Positions 7,130 to 17,074 of a stretch of DNA of 64,000 nucleotides are shown piece by piece. Source of the stretch: Ruminococcus sp. (lineage in GTDB: Bacteria; Bacillota; Clostridia; Oscillospirales; Ruminococcaceae); assembly GCA_018376535.1 (NCBI GenBank), contig JAHABC010000007.1, positions 24,966 to 88,965 of the forward strand, read 5' to 3'. Numbering within the stretch: position 1 is the first letter of the stretch; every line of letters starts with the position of its first letter. The notes beneath the pieces are model-generated. The model saw only the letters and a program-made list of their open reading frames with translations, was not told where the DNA came from and made no database searches. The position numbers were made by a program, and so were the translations under genes.

Positions 7130-8158
7130 ATGCCTATGCGTATGCCTAATGGATATGGTAGTGTATATAAACTTTCTGGAAAAAGAAGAAATCCTTATGT
7201 TGCTAGAAAAACTATAGGATTTAATGAAAAAAATCAACCTATATATAAGATTATAGGTTATTCTAAGACTAGAAAAGATGCTATACAAATGCTATCTAAC
7301 TACAATAAGGAACAAAACAGATTAGCTAATAAATCGCTTATGTTCAGCGAAGTTTTTGAAATGTGGTTCACTTGGAAGTTAAAAGAAGAACTCTCAGAAA
7401 GTAGATACAAAAATATAAAAAGTTTATATAATACACATTTGAAATCTTTGTATTTCAAGACTTTTAGCGAAATAACTCTTAAAGACCTTCAAAAATGTAT
7501 CGATAACGCTCAAAAGGTATGTAAAAAGGCAACTCTACTACAGATAAAACTTCTATTTGGTGAAATGTATAAGTATGCCATATTCAACGATATCACGGAA
7601 AAAAATATAGCTACTATGCTTAAACTTCCTAAATTAGATGACAGAAAAGAAAAAGTTCCATTTACCTCAGCTGAAATTGAAGTCTTTAAACACGCTTTAG
7701 ATGAGTTTGGTCAATATATATACATAATGATATATACTGGTTTTAGAGCCTCTGAATTTATATCCATAAAGCGTGAAGATGTATCTAGTGACTATGTTAT
7801 CACTGGAGGAATTAAATCCAAAGCTGGTAAAAATAGAAAAGTTCCATGTAATAGGAAGATTATTCCTTTAATAGACGAAATCTTTTCCGATGGGAGGGAG
7901 TATCTTGTAACCAATCAAGATGGCTCACCTATGAACTATAATCAATTTATATACAGATTTAAAAATACTATGAAACAGTACGGCATGGAACATACTCCAC
8001 ACGATACTAGACATACTTTTGTAACTCTGTTAAGTAATGCCGATGCTAATAAGGTATCTATTGAACGCCTTACTGGACACGCATCAAAAGGCATTACCGA
8101 TAGCGTATACACTCACAAAGATTTAGAACAACTAAGAAATGCTATAGACCTTATATAA
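7130..8158 (+). CDS. Tyrosine recombinase / site-specific integrase
   Basis: This 342-residue phage-type integrase begins MPMRMPNGYGSVYKLSGKRRNPYVARKT, an arm-binding AP2-like domain, followed by a core-binding SAM-like domain (about 75-165) and the catalytic domain. The active-site set is complete: Arg206 in GFRASE, His291 and Arg294 in HDTRHT, His317 in GHASKG and Tyr327 in YTH. The ATG at 7130 is preferred because GGTGGTGAT lies just upstream. It stands alone between spoIIGA and addA: no excisionase, phage, relaxase or tRNA attachment gene is adjacent. It may be an orphan left by an element or a domesticated recombinase. Confidence 0.92.
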   Translation: MPMRMPNGYGSVYKLSGKRRNPYVARKTIGFNEKNQPIYKIIGYSKTRKDAIQMLSNYNKEQNRLANKSLMFSEVFEMWFTWKLKEELSESRYKNIKSLYNTHLKSLYFKTFSEITLKDLQKCIDNAQKVCKKATLLQIKLLFGEMYKYAIFNDITEKNIATMLKLPKLDDRKEKVPFTSAEIEVFKHALDEFGQYIYIMIYTGFRASEFISIKREDVSSDYVITGGIKSKAGKNRKVPCNRKIIPLIDEIFSDGREYLVTNQDGSPMNYNQFIYRFKNTMKQYGMEHTPHDTRHTFVTLLSNADANKVSIERLTGHASKGITDSVYTHKDLEQLRNAIDLI

Positions 8159-8168
8159 TATAAAAAAT

Positions 8169-8203
8169 AGATACTCATTATATTAATAATGAGTATCTTA
8201 ATT
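8169..8203. terminator. Bidirectional terminator between integrase and addA
   Basis: A perfect 13-bp stem, AGATACTCATTAT paired with ATAATGAGTATCT (8169-8181 and 8186-8198), with a 4-base loop, is followed by AT-rich sequence on both sides. The two convergent genes end 10 and 5 bases away. Confidence 0.8.
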
Positions 8204-11200
8204 TTAATCAATTTCAATGGATTTTCCTAACTTCATGGAATATATTAAGCATTTTTTTATTTTTATGTTTTCAATCAACTGTATAGCTGATTTATATAGT
8301 TTAATCTGTAAAGAATATCTATCTTTTAGAATATCCATAGAGAATACATTGTCTGTTTTATAGTCTATGATTATACCACCATCAGATTGAAATACAATCA
8401 TATCAACACAACCTTGAAGCATAGTATCGGTATCCTGATACTGTAGAATGTTATCGTTTTTGAAATCTAAGTCGGATACTTTTACAAGAAAATCACGTTC
8501 ACGGGCGATTCTATTATTGACGATTAAGTCAAAAATATCACTAAGAATTAATCTGTTAAACATGGATATATCTATAATATTGAACTGTTCTTTAGTAATG
8601 TAACCCTCATCTAGTAGACGTTGTATCTCATCAAGGGGGCTTAACTTTAGATTATCAAAGTTGCAATACTGCATTACAGTATGTATAGCAGTACCCTTTT
8701 CGGCAGGAGTTAGATTGTCTAACCTCATAAAGTTAGGCGTTCTTAAATCTTCAACGGAACTTTCTACCAAATCTTGAGTTGATACAGAACCTTTAATTTT
8801 AAAGTTATCCGATTTAACTATATCCGATACACTTATACGAGCGGGTAAATCTGCTTTATTATTGATGTACTTAAAGTTACAATTATCATATATTTTTTGT
8901 TTTAAATCTTGGTTTACATCAAATATGATAGCATCTTCACTAGAGGTATCTTGTTGAGTATCTTTAATGTTAGGAGTATATTCATACATATTTATATCTG
9001 GATAGCATTCCAATATATGGTTATTTTCAATAGGAAGTTCAAAAAATTCTCTTAAAGTACTAGATTTACTACTACAACATAAGACCATAGTTAGCCAATC
9101 TGCCATACTTTTAGCATTCTTAGTCAAATTGGTGGTTATTTTACCTTCATATTGAATATCTTCTATATACTTAGATATCTTATTTACTACTCTAGTATCC
9201 GATTTATCATAGCTTAACGGAATAAATAACTTTTCTTTAGCTCTAGTCATAGCTACATACATTAGACGCATCTTTTCGCTACGACTTTCTAAAAGTTTTT
9301 GATTACACATTCTAATACGGTCTACGGTGGTATATTCTACTAATGAGTTTCTATCTTTAAGTTTATAAGATAATCCATAGTTAAAACTTTTCTGTATAGC
9401 AGAAGATACATCTTTTTCGTTGAAGTTTCTACTTGCGTTACACAAGAATACAAATGGAAATTCTAACCCTTTAGATTTATGAATAGTTTTCATACTAATA
9501 CTATCGTTAGTAGAGATATTATTTTTAACATTTATATCTTCATTACTTTCAAGGATATTATTGATATATCTAATAAAGCCAGATATTCCAGTTATAGAGT
9601 TTGCATCGTGATTTTGTGCTAACTTTAAAAGAATTTGAATGTTTCGGCGACGTTTTTCCGAAGTATCATACACTTGCATGATGGATATTAAATCAGTTAC
9701 TTCTATAATTTCGCTCATAAGTTGAGCAGTAGTGCAGTTTGCAGATATATCTCTTAACCTATTAAGAATGTTTATCATGTAATCCACTTTGATAACTAAC
9801 TCTTTGGAATATTGAGTATATTGTATATCTTTTGATACTTCTATCATTGATGAGTATATACTAGCGTTTCTGTTGACTAATCTAATGGTAGCAACGTCAT
9901 CGGGAGTGAACATAAACAATGGCGATAACATAATAGATGTTAAAGCAATGTTATCCATAGGATTATTTACTATTTTAAGCATATTTATCAACAAAGATAC
10001 CTCTCTTGATTTTAAATACTCATCATCTTGGTCGAAATCCACACTAAAACCAAGTTCTTGAAGTTTTTCAAAGTAGATATCCACATCTTTAGTACTCATG
10101 AATAGCATACAAAAATCGGAAGGTTTGCACTTTCTAGTAGAGCCATCGCTTTCCATTACAGGATATTCATTATCTATCATAGACTTTATAGTGTTGGCTA
10201 TATATTCAGCTTCAGAATTTTTTTTGCTATCTATTAAAGGTATTTCGGTGCATCTGTTACCCTTTGGATAGTTTGCTCCATAGATTAACTTTTCTTCTTG
10301 ATTATATACTACATCACCTACTTTATCAGTCATTATATTTTCAAATACATAGTTTACAAAGTCTATTACTGGTTTGGAACTTCTAAAGTTCTTATTTAGT
10401 TTTATATAAGAGTTTCTATCTAGGTTTTCTTTATTGTAAGGTTTAGAGTATTCCATTACGTTTATAAAGTTTTGTGGATTAGCCAATCTAAAGTTATATA
10501 TCGATTGTTTAACGTCACCTACTACGAACATATTATATCCCATTTTTTCGAACGTTCCACCCTTAGATAGCATTTTAAATATTAAATCTTGATTGTTATT
10601 AGAATCTTGAAACTCATCTATCATTATTATTTGATAGTATTCCGATAAGTTTTTAGCAAGTTCGCTTTGAACTATACTTCCATTGATATCCTTAGTGGCT
10701 AATAGTTGAATTGCTATCTGTTCAGCATCGGAAAAACCTAGCACATTTTCTTCTATTTTTATTTGTCTTAAATTTTCATGAATATTTTTAATTAAGTCCA
10801 GTAATATTATAGATACTCTTTTGTTAGTAGCCTTATCTTGTGAGTAGTTTTCAATTACATCGATAAGTATTGAAAAGTTTATCTTAGTATTTTTTAGGAT
10901 AAGTGTTTTATAGTCATCTCTGTACTTTCTAATACTTTCCTTAAAAATATTATCTTTAGCAAAACGTAGACTTTGGAATTTAAAGCTATCCATACTTTTT
11001 AAGATATCCAAATCAAACCTATCTTTAGATTTTAAAATATCTATACATCTAATAAAGAAGTCATTTTCTTGCTGAAGTATATTCAAAGCATTTTCGTCAT
11101 CGGATTGCTCACAAATTTCAATAGCCTTATCACTTAAAGATATCATTTGTTGAAGTACTTCAATTTGGGAGTTAAATACGCTATCTAAGGCTATATCGTG

Positions 11201-11812
11201 GAACATATCCACTTTAGAGTAGTAATCTATACATTTAGATTTAAACCAATCTTCAAAAAAAGGTACGGATATCAAAAATTCATATAAATCTATTAATATC
11301 TTTTCTAAGTCGTCATCGGTTTTATCGCATATCGATTGACTTAAAAATATCATTTCTTCTTGATTACTTTTGTACATACTTTCAATAGCATCTTGAGTGG
11401 CTTTCAAACAGAGCATTTTTTCTTGAGTAGGTTCAATAATCTTAAAGTTAGGCGATAGGTTTAAGGAGTTTATATTATCTCTAATTAAGTCGAAGCAAAA
11501 AGAATGTATTGTGGATATCTTAGCATTTTGTAACATGGAATGTTGTTTAGACAACCAATCGTTATTAGGTTCTTGTTCCATCTTTTGAGTTATAGCCTTT
11601 ATTAGACGTTGTTTCATTTCAGATGCAGAATCTCTAGTAAAGGTTACGACTATCATTCTATCAGCAGATACGTTATATTCTGCATTAGATAGTATTCTTA
11701 CTAAACGTTCAACCAATACCGATGTTTTTCCACTACCTGCCGCCGCTGATACCATTATAGAACAACCATCACCATTTATAGCATCTAATTGTTCATTAGT
11801 CCAAATTGCCAT
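8204..11812 (-). CDS. addA: ATP-dependent helicase/nuclease subunit A
   Basis: This protein of about 1200 residues is the UvrD-like helicase and nuclease of the AddAB (RecBCD-type) double-strand-break repair complex. It has Walker A SAAAGSGKTSVLVERLV at the N-terminus, DEFQDSNNNQDLIF (Walker B), VGDVKQSIYNFRLANP (motif III), TIHKSKGLEFPFVFL and RLMYVAMTRAKEKLF (motifs V and VI), and a C-terminal RecB-like nuclease with GCVDMIVF and IIDYKTDN. Three consecutive ATG codons (11824-11812) can serve as the start, inside the end of addB, so the two are translationally coupled. It would process breaks and invading DNA. Confidence 0.96.
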   Translation of the reverse strand: MAIWTNEQLDAINGDGCSIMVSAAAGSGKTSVLVERLVRILSNAEYNVSADRMIVVTFTRDSASEMKQRLIKAITQKMEQEPNNDWLSKQHSMLQNAKISTIHSFCFDLIRDNINSLNLSPNFKIIEPTQEKMLCLKATQDAIESMYKSNQEEMIFLSQSICDKTDDDLEKILIDLYEFLISVPFFEDWFKSKCIDYYSKVDMFHDIALDSVFNSQIEVLQQMISLSDKAIEICEQSDDENALNILQQENDFFIRCIDILKSKDRFDLDILKSMDSFKFQSLRFAKDNIFKESIRKYRDDYKTLILKNTKINFSILIDVIENYSQDKATNKRVSIILLDLIKNIHENLRQIKIEENVLGFSDAEQIAIQLLATKDINGSIVQSELAKNLSEYYQIIMIDEFQDSNNNQDLIFKMLSKGGTFEKMGYNMFVVGDVKQSIYNFRLANPQNFINVMEYSKPYNKENLDRNSYIKLNKNFRSSKPVIDFVNYVFENIMTDKVGDVVYNQEEKLIYGANYPKGNRCTEIPLIDSKKNSEAEYIANTIKSMIDNEYPVMESDGSTRKCKPSDFCMLFMSTKDVDIYFEKLQELGFSVDFDQDDEYLKSREVSLLINMLKIVNNPMDNIALTSIMLSPLFMFTPDDVATIRLVNRNASIYSSMIEVSKDIQYTQYSKELVIKVDYMINILNRLRDISANCTTAQLMSEIIEVTDLISIMQVYDTSEKRRRNIQILLKLAQNHDANSITGISGFIRYINNILESNEDINVKNNISTNDSISMKTIHKSKGLEFPFVFLCNASRNFNEKDVSSAIQKSFNYGLSYKLKDRNSLVEYTTVDRIRMCNQKLLESRSEKMRLMYVAMTRAKEKLFIPLSYDKSDTRVVNKISKYIEDIQYEGKITTNLTKNAKSMADWLTMVLCCSSKSSTLREFFELPIENNHILECYPDINMYEYTPNIKDTQQDTSSEDAIIFDVNQDLKQKIYDNCNFKYINNKADLPARISVSDIVKSDNFKIKGSVSTQDLVESSVEDLRTPNFMRLDNLTPAEKGTAIHTVMQYCNFDNLKLSPLDEIQRLLDEGYITKEQFNIIDISMFNRLILSDIFDLIVNNRIARERDFLVKVSDLDFKNDNILQYQDTDTMLQGCVDMIVFQSDGGIIIDYKTDNVFSMDILKDRYSLQIKLYKSAIQLIENIKIKKCLIYSMKLGKSIEID

Positions 11813-14800
11813 CATCATCACCAATCCCATCTGAGTTTATTATTTCTTTATATAGTTCTTCTGCTTCTGCTTTAGATACTAAACGGCAGTTTCTATGTGG
11901 ATAGTTTCCACATATGCTCCAATAGTCGCAGAATGAACATACAGAATATCTTTTATCATCATCGAATAGTAGAACTTTACTAGATATATCTCCATTAGAT
12001 AAGCCATCAGCCATACTTAAAAGTAACTTTTCAGCATGATGCTTAATCTTGTTAAACTGTTCTTCCGATAAGGTCATATTTTGAGATTTTCCTTTAGGCT
12101 TTATGTTAAATGGAACGTATGTACCACATAAAGTCTTATCCATAGATTGAATTACTGAAATATCATCTAATACTACACCTTTCATTTTAAAATGCTTATT
12201 TATAGTATTAGATTTATTATTATCTGTTTCACGTTTATTATCCTTGCTAATATGAACCTCACTTACAGGCATATATAGTACACCAGCAGGAGTACAATCT
12301 TTGTACTTACCATCTTTGCCAGTTATTGCAAACAGATACAAAAACATTTGCATATCTATGCCATATGGAAGTTTTTCACTTTCAAAATCTTGAGTGCCAC
12401 TCTTATAGTCGACTACTCTAACATAAGATGAACTTTCAGTATGTAGAATATCCACACGGTCAATTTTGCCACACAAGAATATTTCCATACCTTCATCATT
12501 TTTAATAGATAGTGGTTTACACTCTCCGTTGTCATCTACAGAGAGTTCAAAGTCTACTGGAGTAAATTCCAATTGTGAAAACTCATCTTGAAGATGCAAA
12601 ACTGTCTGTAAGATACTCTTTTTTACTCTTTTAAAGTTGGATTGAAAACGTTCAGTTTTACCATAGTCGCCACCAAGATTATCTAGTTTGTACTTATTGG
12701 CTAAACTTTCAATTTGAGTATTTATATCATCTTTGGATAGTTTTACTAGAATATCTTTAGGATTATTCTTTATAATATTTTCTAAACAATAATGGATTAT
12801 ATTACCTATTTCCAACTTAGATATATCTGTTTTAGTAGGTTTTTTAATCTTCAATCCCTCACTACAGAAGTACTTAAAGTGGCATTTATTATAAGTTTCA
12901 AACTTAGTAGCATATATTTTAATTCGTTGTCTAAATAGTTTCATAGCGATATTTTTATCTTGAATTTTAAGTTCTTGATTGTTAGAAATCTTTTTAAGAT
13001 AGTCCACTTTAGAAGTATACATATCATTAGTTTTAAGAACTTCCTCAATGGTAACTTGATTTTCAGAATAGTTCCAAAAGTTTCGTACAAAGTAATCATA
13101 AGATGCCTTAAATGTGGAACATATTATATCAGTAGGGATATCCTTAGCTTTTTGAATGTCCAAATTGTTAAATAGATTTCTAATGCTATCTATTACATAA
13201 GATGGATATTTCATTTCACCTAGAGTATCTTTTAAAGCATACGATAGATATAACTTTTCTGCTGGTGCTGATAACGTCTTATATACTACTAACTTTTCAT
13301 CAGCAGTCTTATCTTGAATGGATTTTGAAAAGTTTAAACCAACATCGGAAAAGTATTTCATGTCGGAGTTGGTAAAAATTCCATTATTACTAACCGATGA
13401 TGGAAATACACCATCATTTACACCCAATACAAATAGCACCTTAGGGGAGTTATATCTAGCATTATCGGAGGCAGAAAAACTAACAGCATCTAACTTTTGT
13501 GGAGCAGATTTAAAGTTACTTTGACTAATCATAGTGCAGATAACATCTTTAAAATCCTTAATAGGAATAACCATATCGCCCATAAATGTGCATAGGGTAT
13601 CTAAGATAGTCATAAGCATATCCCAAATACGAACCATATCATCAGCAGAACTTTCAAAGCCATTATTTTTATTATTATCAATCAACTTTTGGATATTTTC
13701 CCTAATGGATTGCTTTTCCATAAACTCAAAGATAGTTCTGCAAACTTCAAGACAAGTTTTATCTTTTATCAATTCTTTCAATTGGAGTATAGGCTTAATG
13801 ATATTTTCACGAGTATTATTAGCAGTCAAATTGTCATCTTCCAAGAAATCTTCTAGCCACATTTTGCCTTTAACGTTCCATTTGTAGCAATAGTTTTCCA
13901 AATCGGAAATTCTTTCAAATGATATGTTGGTAATAGGGTTTTTAATATATCTAAGAATATCATCTGTATTAAAACTATTATTGGATATTATTTGTAATAA
14001 GTCTATAAAGTATATCATTATGGAGGTATATATTGAAGATTGGTCGGTACTTAAGAAGTATGGAATATCATAAGTTTCAAAGGAACGCTCTATAATTCCA
14101 AGATAGTTGTCTACATGACGTGCAGTAACGAATATATCTTTATAGGAATATCCTTGAACTATTAAGTTTCTAATTTGAGAACACACATAGTTACACTCTT
14201 GATAGTAGTCGGAACACTCCACAATGGATACACTTCCACTAGAGGAAATTTTATCTTTAAATCCATTAGTGAAGATGTTGTTACTTATAGTTTGTAAATC
14301 TTTAGAAGTATATCTGTAGAGGGTATCACAATGGATATCTTCAATATCTTGATTGTGTTTCTTTGCTAGTTGATAAAGTTGCTTGTAGGTAGTATTTACA
14401 GGTTCAAAATGTGTAGATTTATCCTTTAATGGATTGTACGTTCTTAAAGATACATAAAAATCTTTACATTGTGATAGTATTACATCAAATAGTTGAATTT
14501 CATCGTTAGTGAAAGCATCAAACTCATCTATAAAGAAGGTAGCATCTTTAAAACAATCGTTTTCTTGAGCCAATCTACTACACTCAAGGATATCACTAAG
14601 AGAGTCTTGTAGATTTTTTTCGTTTAGTATATTTTGATACTCTGCATATATCAAAGCCATATCTTGAGATTTTTCTCTAACTTGTTTAGGAAACTTTTTA
14701 GAAGTTTCTAAAAGTATCTCTGGGGAGATGTTGCTTTTTTTAAGTTCAGCAATTTCAGTTAGAGCGTTATCAATGAAATCTATGTTATTGGTTTGACGTT

Positions 14801-15239
14801 CTAAGGATATCAAAGATTTAGTATCTTTAAGTTTTTTAATGGCTTGATACATGGCGATTATCTTAGATAGTTCGTTAATGTAATCTTTAGATGTCTTTCC
14901 ATATAGTTGTATAATCTGCTTAGATAACTTACTAAACTTCGTAACGTTAATATGATTATATATATATGCTCCTAAATTTTGATACAAATTAGGTGCATAT
15001 GGATTATTGTTAGAAAAATCTTCTGGATATTCAATAGTTTCATACAATTTTTTATCGAATTCAAAAGAGAACTGTTCAGGTACTATTACAAAAATCTTAT
15101 TATTTAAGTATTCTTGATGGTTATTTATGTTATTGTTAAAAACCTCATTTATAGTAGATATCAACTTTTGAGATTTACCAGTACCACCTTTTCCAATTAT
15201 AAAGTGTATTATATCAATCAACTCCCGATTAAAAATCAA
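11796..15239 (-). CDS. addB: ATP-dependent nuclease subunit B
   Basis: This protein of up to 1147 residues is the partner of AddA. A P-loop IIGKGGTGKSQKLI lies at the very N-terminus, the long middle has a degenerate helicase fold, and the C-terminus carries the nuclease motif GKIDRVDIL with VVDYKSGTQDF. The four iron-sulfur cysteines are visible: one in YNKCHFKYFC, then CSFCDYWSICGNYPHRNC. The true start is not settled: the TTG at 15239 has no ribosome site, while GGGAG is followed only by TTG/ATT/ATA codons. The upstream GH25 gene runs the same way, and the hairpin after it overlaps this start. Confidence 0.95.
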   Translation of the reverse strand: MIFNRELIDIIHFIIGKGGTGKSQKLISTINEVFNNNINNHQEYLNNKIFVIVPEQFSFEFDKKLYETIEYPEDFSNNNPYAPNLYQNLGAYIYNHINVTKFSKLSKQIIQLYGKTSKDYINELSKIIAMYQAIKKLKDTKSLISLERQTNNIDFIDNALTEIAELKKSNISPEILLETSKKFPKQVREKSQDMALIYAEYQNILNEKNLQDSLSDILECSRLAQENDCFKDATFFIDEFDAFTNDEIQLFDVILSQCKDFYVSLRTYNPLKDKSTHFEPVNTTYKQLYQLAKKHNQDIEDIHCDTLYRYTSKDLQTISNNIFTNGFKDKISSSGSVSIVECSDYYQECNYVCSQIRNLIVQGYSYKDIFVTARHVDNYLGIIERSFETYDIPYFLSTDQSSIYTSIMIYFIDLLQIISNNSFNTDDILRYIKNPITNISFERISDLENYCYKWNVKGKMWLEDFLEDDNLTANNTRENIIKPILQLKELIKDKTCLEVCRTIFEFMEKQSIRENIQKLIDNNKNNGFESSADDMVRIWDMLMTILDTLCTFMGDMVIPIKDFKDVICTMISQSNFKSAPQKLDAVSFSASDNARYNSPKVLFVLGVNDGVFPSSVSNNGIFTNSDMKYFSDVGLNFSKSIQDKTADEKLVVYKTLSAPAEKLYLSYALKDTLGEMKYPSYVIDSIRNLFNNLDIQKAKDIPTDIICSTFKASYDYFVRNFWNYSENQVTIEEVLKTNDMYTSKVDYLKKISNNQELKIQDKNIAMKLFRQRIKIYATKFETYNKCHFKYFCSEGLKIKKPTKTDISKLEIGNIIHYCLENIIKNNPKDILVKLSKDDINTQIESLANKYKLDNLGGDYGKTERFQSNFKRVKKSILQTVLHLQDEFSQLEFTPVDFELSVDDNGECKPLSIKNDEGMEIFLCGKIDRVDILHTESSSYVRVVDYKSGTQDFESEKLPYGIDMQMFLYLFAITGKDGKYKDCTPAGVLYMPVSEVHISKDNKRETDNNKSNTINKHFKMKGVVLDDISVIQSMDKTLCGTYVPFNIKPKGKSQNMTLSEEQFNKIKHHAEKLLLSMADGLSNGDISSKVLLFDDDKRYSVCSFCDYWSICGNYPHRNCRLVSKAEAEELYKEIINSDGIGDDDGNLD

Positions 15240-15281
15240 AGGGCAACACTATAAGTTGTCCTTTGTATGTATATTTAAAGT

Positions 15282-16151
15282 TTAAAATCCGTTTAGACCT
15301 GCTTTTTTTATTATCTTAGGATAATCTCTATATGAATAGTTTACGTCACAATCGCCTTCAATACCAAGACAAGTTCCAAGACCATATTGCCATAGACCAC
15401 CAAAGTTATTATCATACTTTGGAGTACTTGTCCAATGAGCCAACCACTTGTCGTATTCTGTTAGATGGTCCTTAATTAGAATATAGTCAATCCAGTTTGG
15501 ATTACAATACAAAGATACATAGTATCCACTGTTTTCTATTTTTTCGCAGAACGCTATGGTAATATTAGTTAAAGTAGATGGTGATAGGTTGGTTAAAGAT
15601 TCAGATTCTATATCAAAGCATACAGGATATTCAAACTGTTTATCTTTTATTAGATTTAAGAAGAAATCAGCCTCATTTTCAGCTTGAGTAGTATTTCTAG
15701 CTCTAGTGAACCAGTAACAACCTACTGGAATACCTAACTCTTTACACTTTTGATAGTTCTGTTCAAAGTACTTATCCACATGATATTTTTCATCAGCATA
15801 ACTTACATAACCAGCTCTAAGGATAACAAATTCAACGCCTTGTTCTTTAACCAAGTTCCAATCTATATCTTTTTGATAGCTAGAAACGTCTATACCTTTG
15901 TATAGTACTCCATCTGGCTTATATAGGAAATCTTCTTTAGAAGATTTTATAATCTGATTTTTATTATGTAGAACATTTAGTATTGAAGAATTATTTCCAC
16001 TATCGCCTATAGTAGCACTATCACCAATCATTAGACTTTGTTTGCTAGTGTTGTATGTATTAAATAAATCTTGATTGTTAGCTACGGCACTAACATTAAT
16101 AGTAGTTAAAGATAGTATCAACATTAAAGATAGTATGTTGAACTTTTTCAA
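15282..16151 (-). CDS. Secreted GH25 lysozyme-like muramidase
   Basis: This 289-residue exported protein has a signal peptide (MKKFNILSLMLILSLTTINVSA), a linker containing two IGDS tetrapeptides (about residues 42-53) and a GH25 barrel. The barrel shows KGIDVSSYQKDIDW with the catalytic-site Asp, VILRAGY, GCYWFTRA, and the catalytic pair in CFDIESES. GH25 enzymes hydrolyse the beta-1,4 bond between MurNAc and GlcNAc in peptidoglycan. The start codon is TTG with AAAGGAG 11 bases upstream. It probably acts in wall turnover, germination or competitor lysis. A candidate -10 box (TATAAT) is at 16210-16215 on this strand, with a poor -35. Confidence 0.92.
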   Translation of the reverse strand: MKKFNILSLMLILSLTTINVSAVANNQDLFNTYNTSKQSLMIGDSATIGDSGNNSSILNVLHNKNQIIKSSKEDFLYKPDGVLYKGIDVSSYQKDIDWNLVKEQGVEFVILRAGYVSYADEKYHVDKYFEQNYQKCKELGIPVGCYWFTRARNTTQAENEADFFLNLIKDKQFEYPVCFDIESESLTNLSPSTLTNITIAFCEKIENSGYYVSLYCNPNWIDYILIKDHLTEYDKWLAHWTSTPKYDNNFGGLWQYGLGTCLGIEGDCDVNYSYRDYPKIIKKAGLNGF

Positions 16152-16330
16152 AAGATATCCACTCCTTTAGATTAATTTAAATTTTGAATAAAATAACATC
16201 ATAAAATACATTATAACATATAATTTTAGAAAAATCTACAATTAATCTAAAAAAAAATAACATTTAAAGAAATTTATATAGAAAAGCATCTTAAAAGACA
16301 ATCTGGATTTTTTTAAGACAATATATTTTA

Positions 16331-16359
16331 TTGACAATTGGTATATATTAGTATATAAT
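16331..16359 (+). promoter_or_regulatory. Promoter of the lipoprotein gene
   Basis: Perfect consensus boxes TTGACA (16331-16336) and TATAAT (16354-16359) with a 17-base spacer lie 47 bases before the TTG start. Confidence 0.85.
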
Positions 16360-16405
16360 GTGCTTAATATAAGTTCGTGAATAACATAAAAAGGAAGTGT
16401 TTAAC

Positions 16406-16978
16406 TTGAAAAAAAGATATATCATTATGTTAATAGTATTAAATTTATGTTTAATATCGTGTAGTCAAAACGTATCCATAGGAAGTGTAGAAGAGAGTTC
16501 TAATAGTGTTCAAGAAGTCACATCGCAAACGCTTACATACTGCCGTATAAACTTAATAGATGGTATTCAGTATGAAATTCCATTGGATTGGCAAACCTAT
16601 GAAGAAACTAATAGAGTATATCACTACTTCAATGATGAAGACTATCTAATGGTTAGTTCGGTAACTACAGAGTTCTCTAAAGATACTGACCAAACTCTAA
16701 CTGACAAGTGTGCAGATGCTCTTATTGAAACTTTTAAAGAGTATCCTAACTTTTTATTGGAAACCGATTGCATAAGTAATATAGATGGTGCTTACTGTAG
16801 AAAAATATCATGTTCATATACTAATGAGAGTAATCAAAATGTAGTTGAAAGAGGAATAGTATTCAGTATAGGTGGAGTAGTTTATTCTTTTGATTATGTA
16901 TCTTTAAGCAATCAAAAGAAAAACTATGAGGATTTTAGAAGAATTATAGGTTCAATAATAATATCGCCTGATTGCTAA
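16406..16978 (+). CDS. Putative lipoprotein, PsbP/DcrB-like fold
   Basis: This lipoprotein of about 190 residues starts at TTG 16406, chosen because AAGGAAG lies 9 bases upstream, whereas the GTG at 16397 abuts it. The signal peptide MKKRYIIMLIVLNLCLISC ends in a LISC lipobox, so Cys19 should be lipidated and held on the outer membrane face. The mature part (GIQYEIPLDWQTYEET, YLMVSSVTTEF, RGIVFSIGGVVYSFDY) has the alternating pattern of the PsbP/DcrB-like fold seen in many Firmicute lipoproteins. Function unknown. It is a single-gene unit between a consensus promoter and a terminator. Confidence 0.82.
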   Translation: MKKRYIIMLIVLNLCLISCSQNVSIGSVEESSNSVQEVTSQTLTYCRINLIDGIQYEIPLDWQTYEETNRVYHYFNDEDYLMVSSVTTEFSKDTDQTLTDKCADALIETFKEYPNFLLETDCISNIDGAYCRKISCSYTNESNQNVVERGIVFSIGGVVYSFDYVSLSNQKKNYEDFRRIIGSIIISPDC

Positions 16979-17000
16979 AGTCTTGTAGACTTTGCTTTTT
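16977..17000 (+). terminator. Terminator of the lipoprotein gene
   Basis: The stem AAAGTC/GACTTT with loop TTGTA overlaps the stop codon and is followed by GCTTTTT. Confidence 0.7.
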
Positions 17001-17032
17001 AAAATTTTTTTAAAAAAATCTTAAAAAAAGTA

Positions 17033-17061
17033 TTGACATTTCTATAATTCCATGATATAAT
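17033..17061 (+). promoter_or_regulatory. Promoter of tRNA-Leu
   Basis: Perfect TTGACA (17033-17038) and TATAAT (17056-17061) boxes with a 17-base spacer and TG extension lie 13 bases before the tRNA. This is the strongest promoter by consensus in this part of the window. Confidence 0.88.
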
Positions 17062-17074
17062 ATTAAATGTAATC

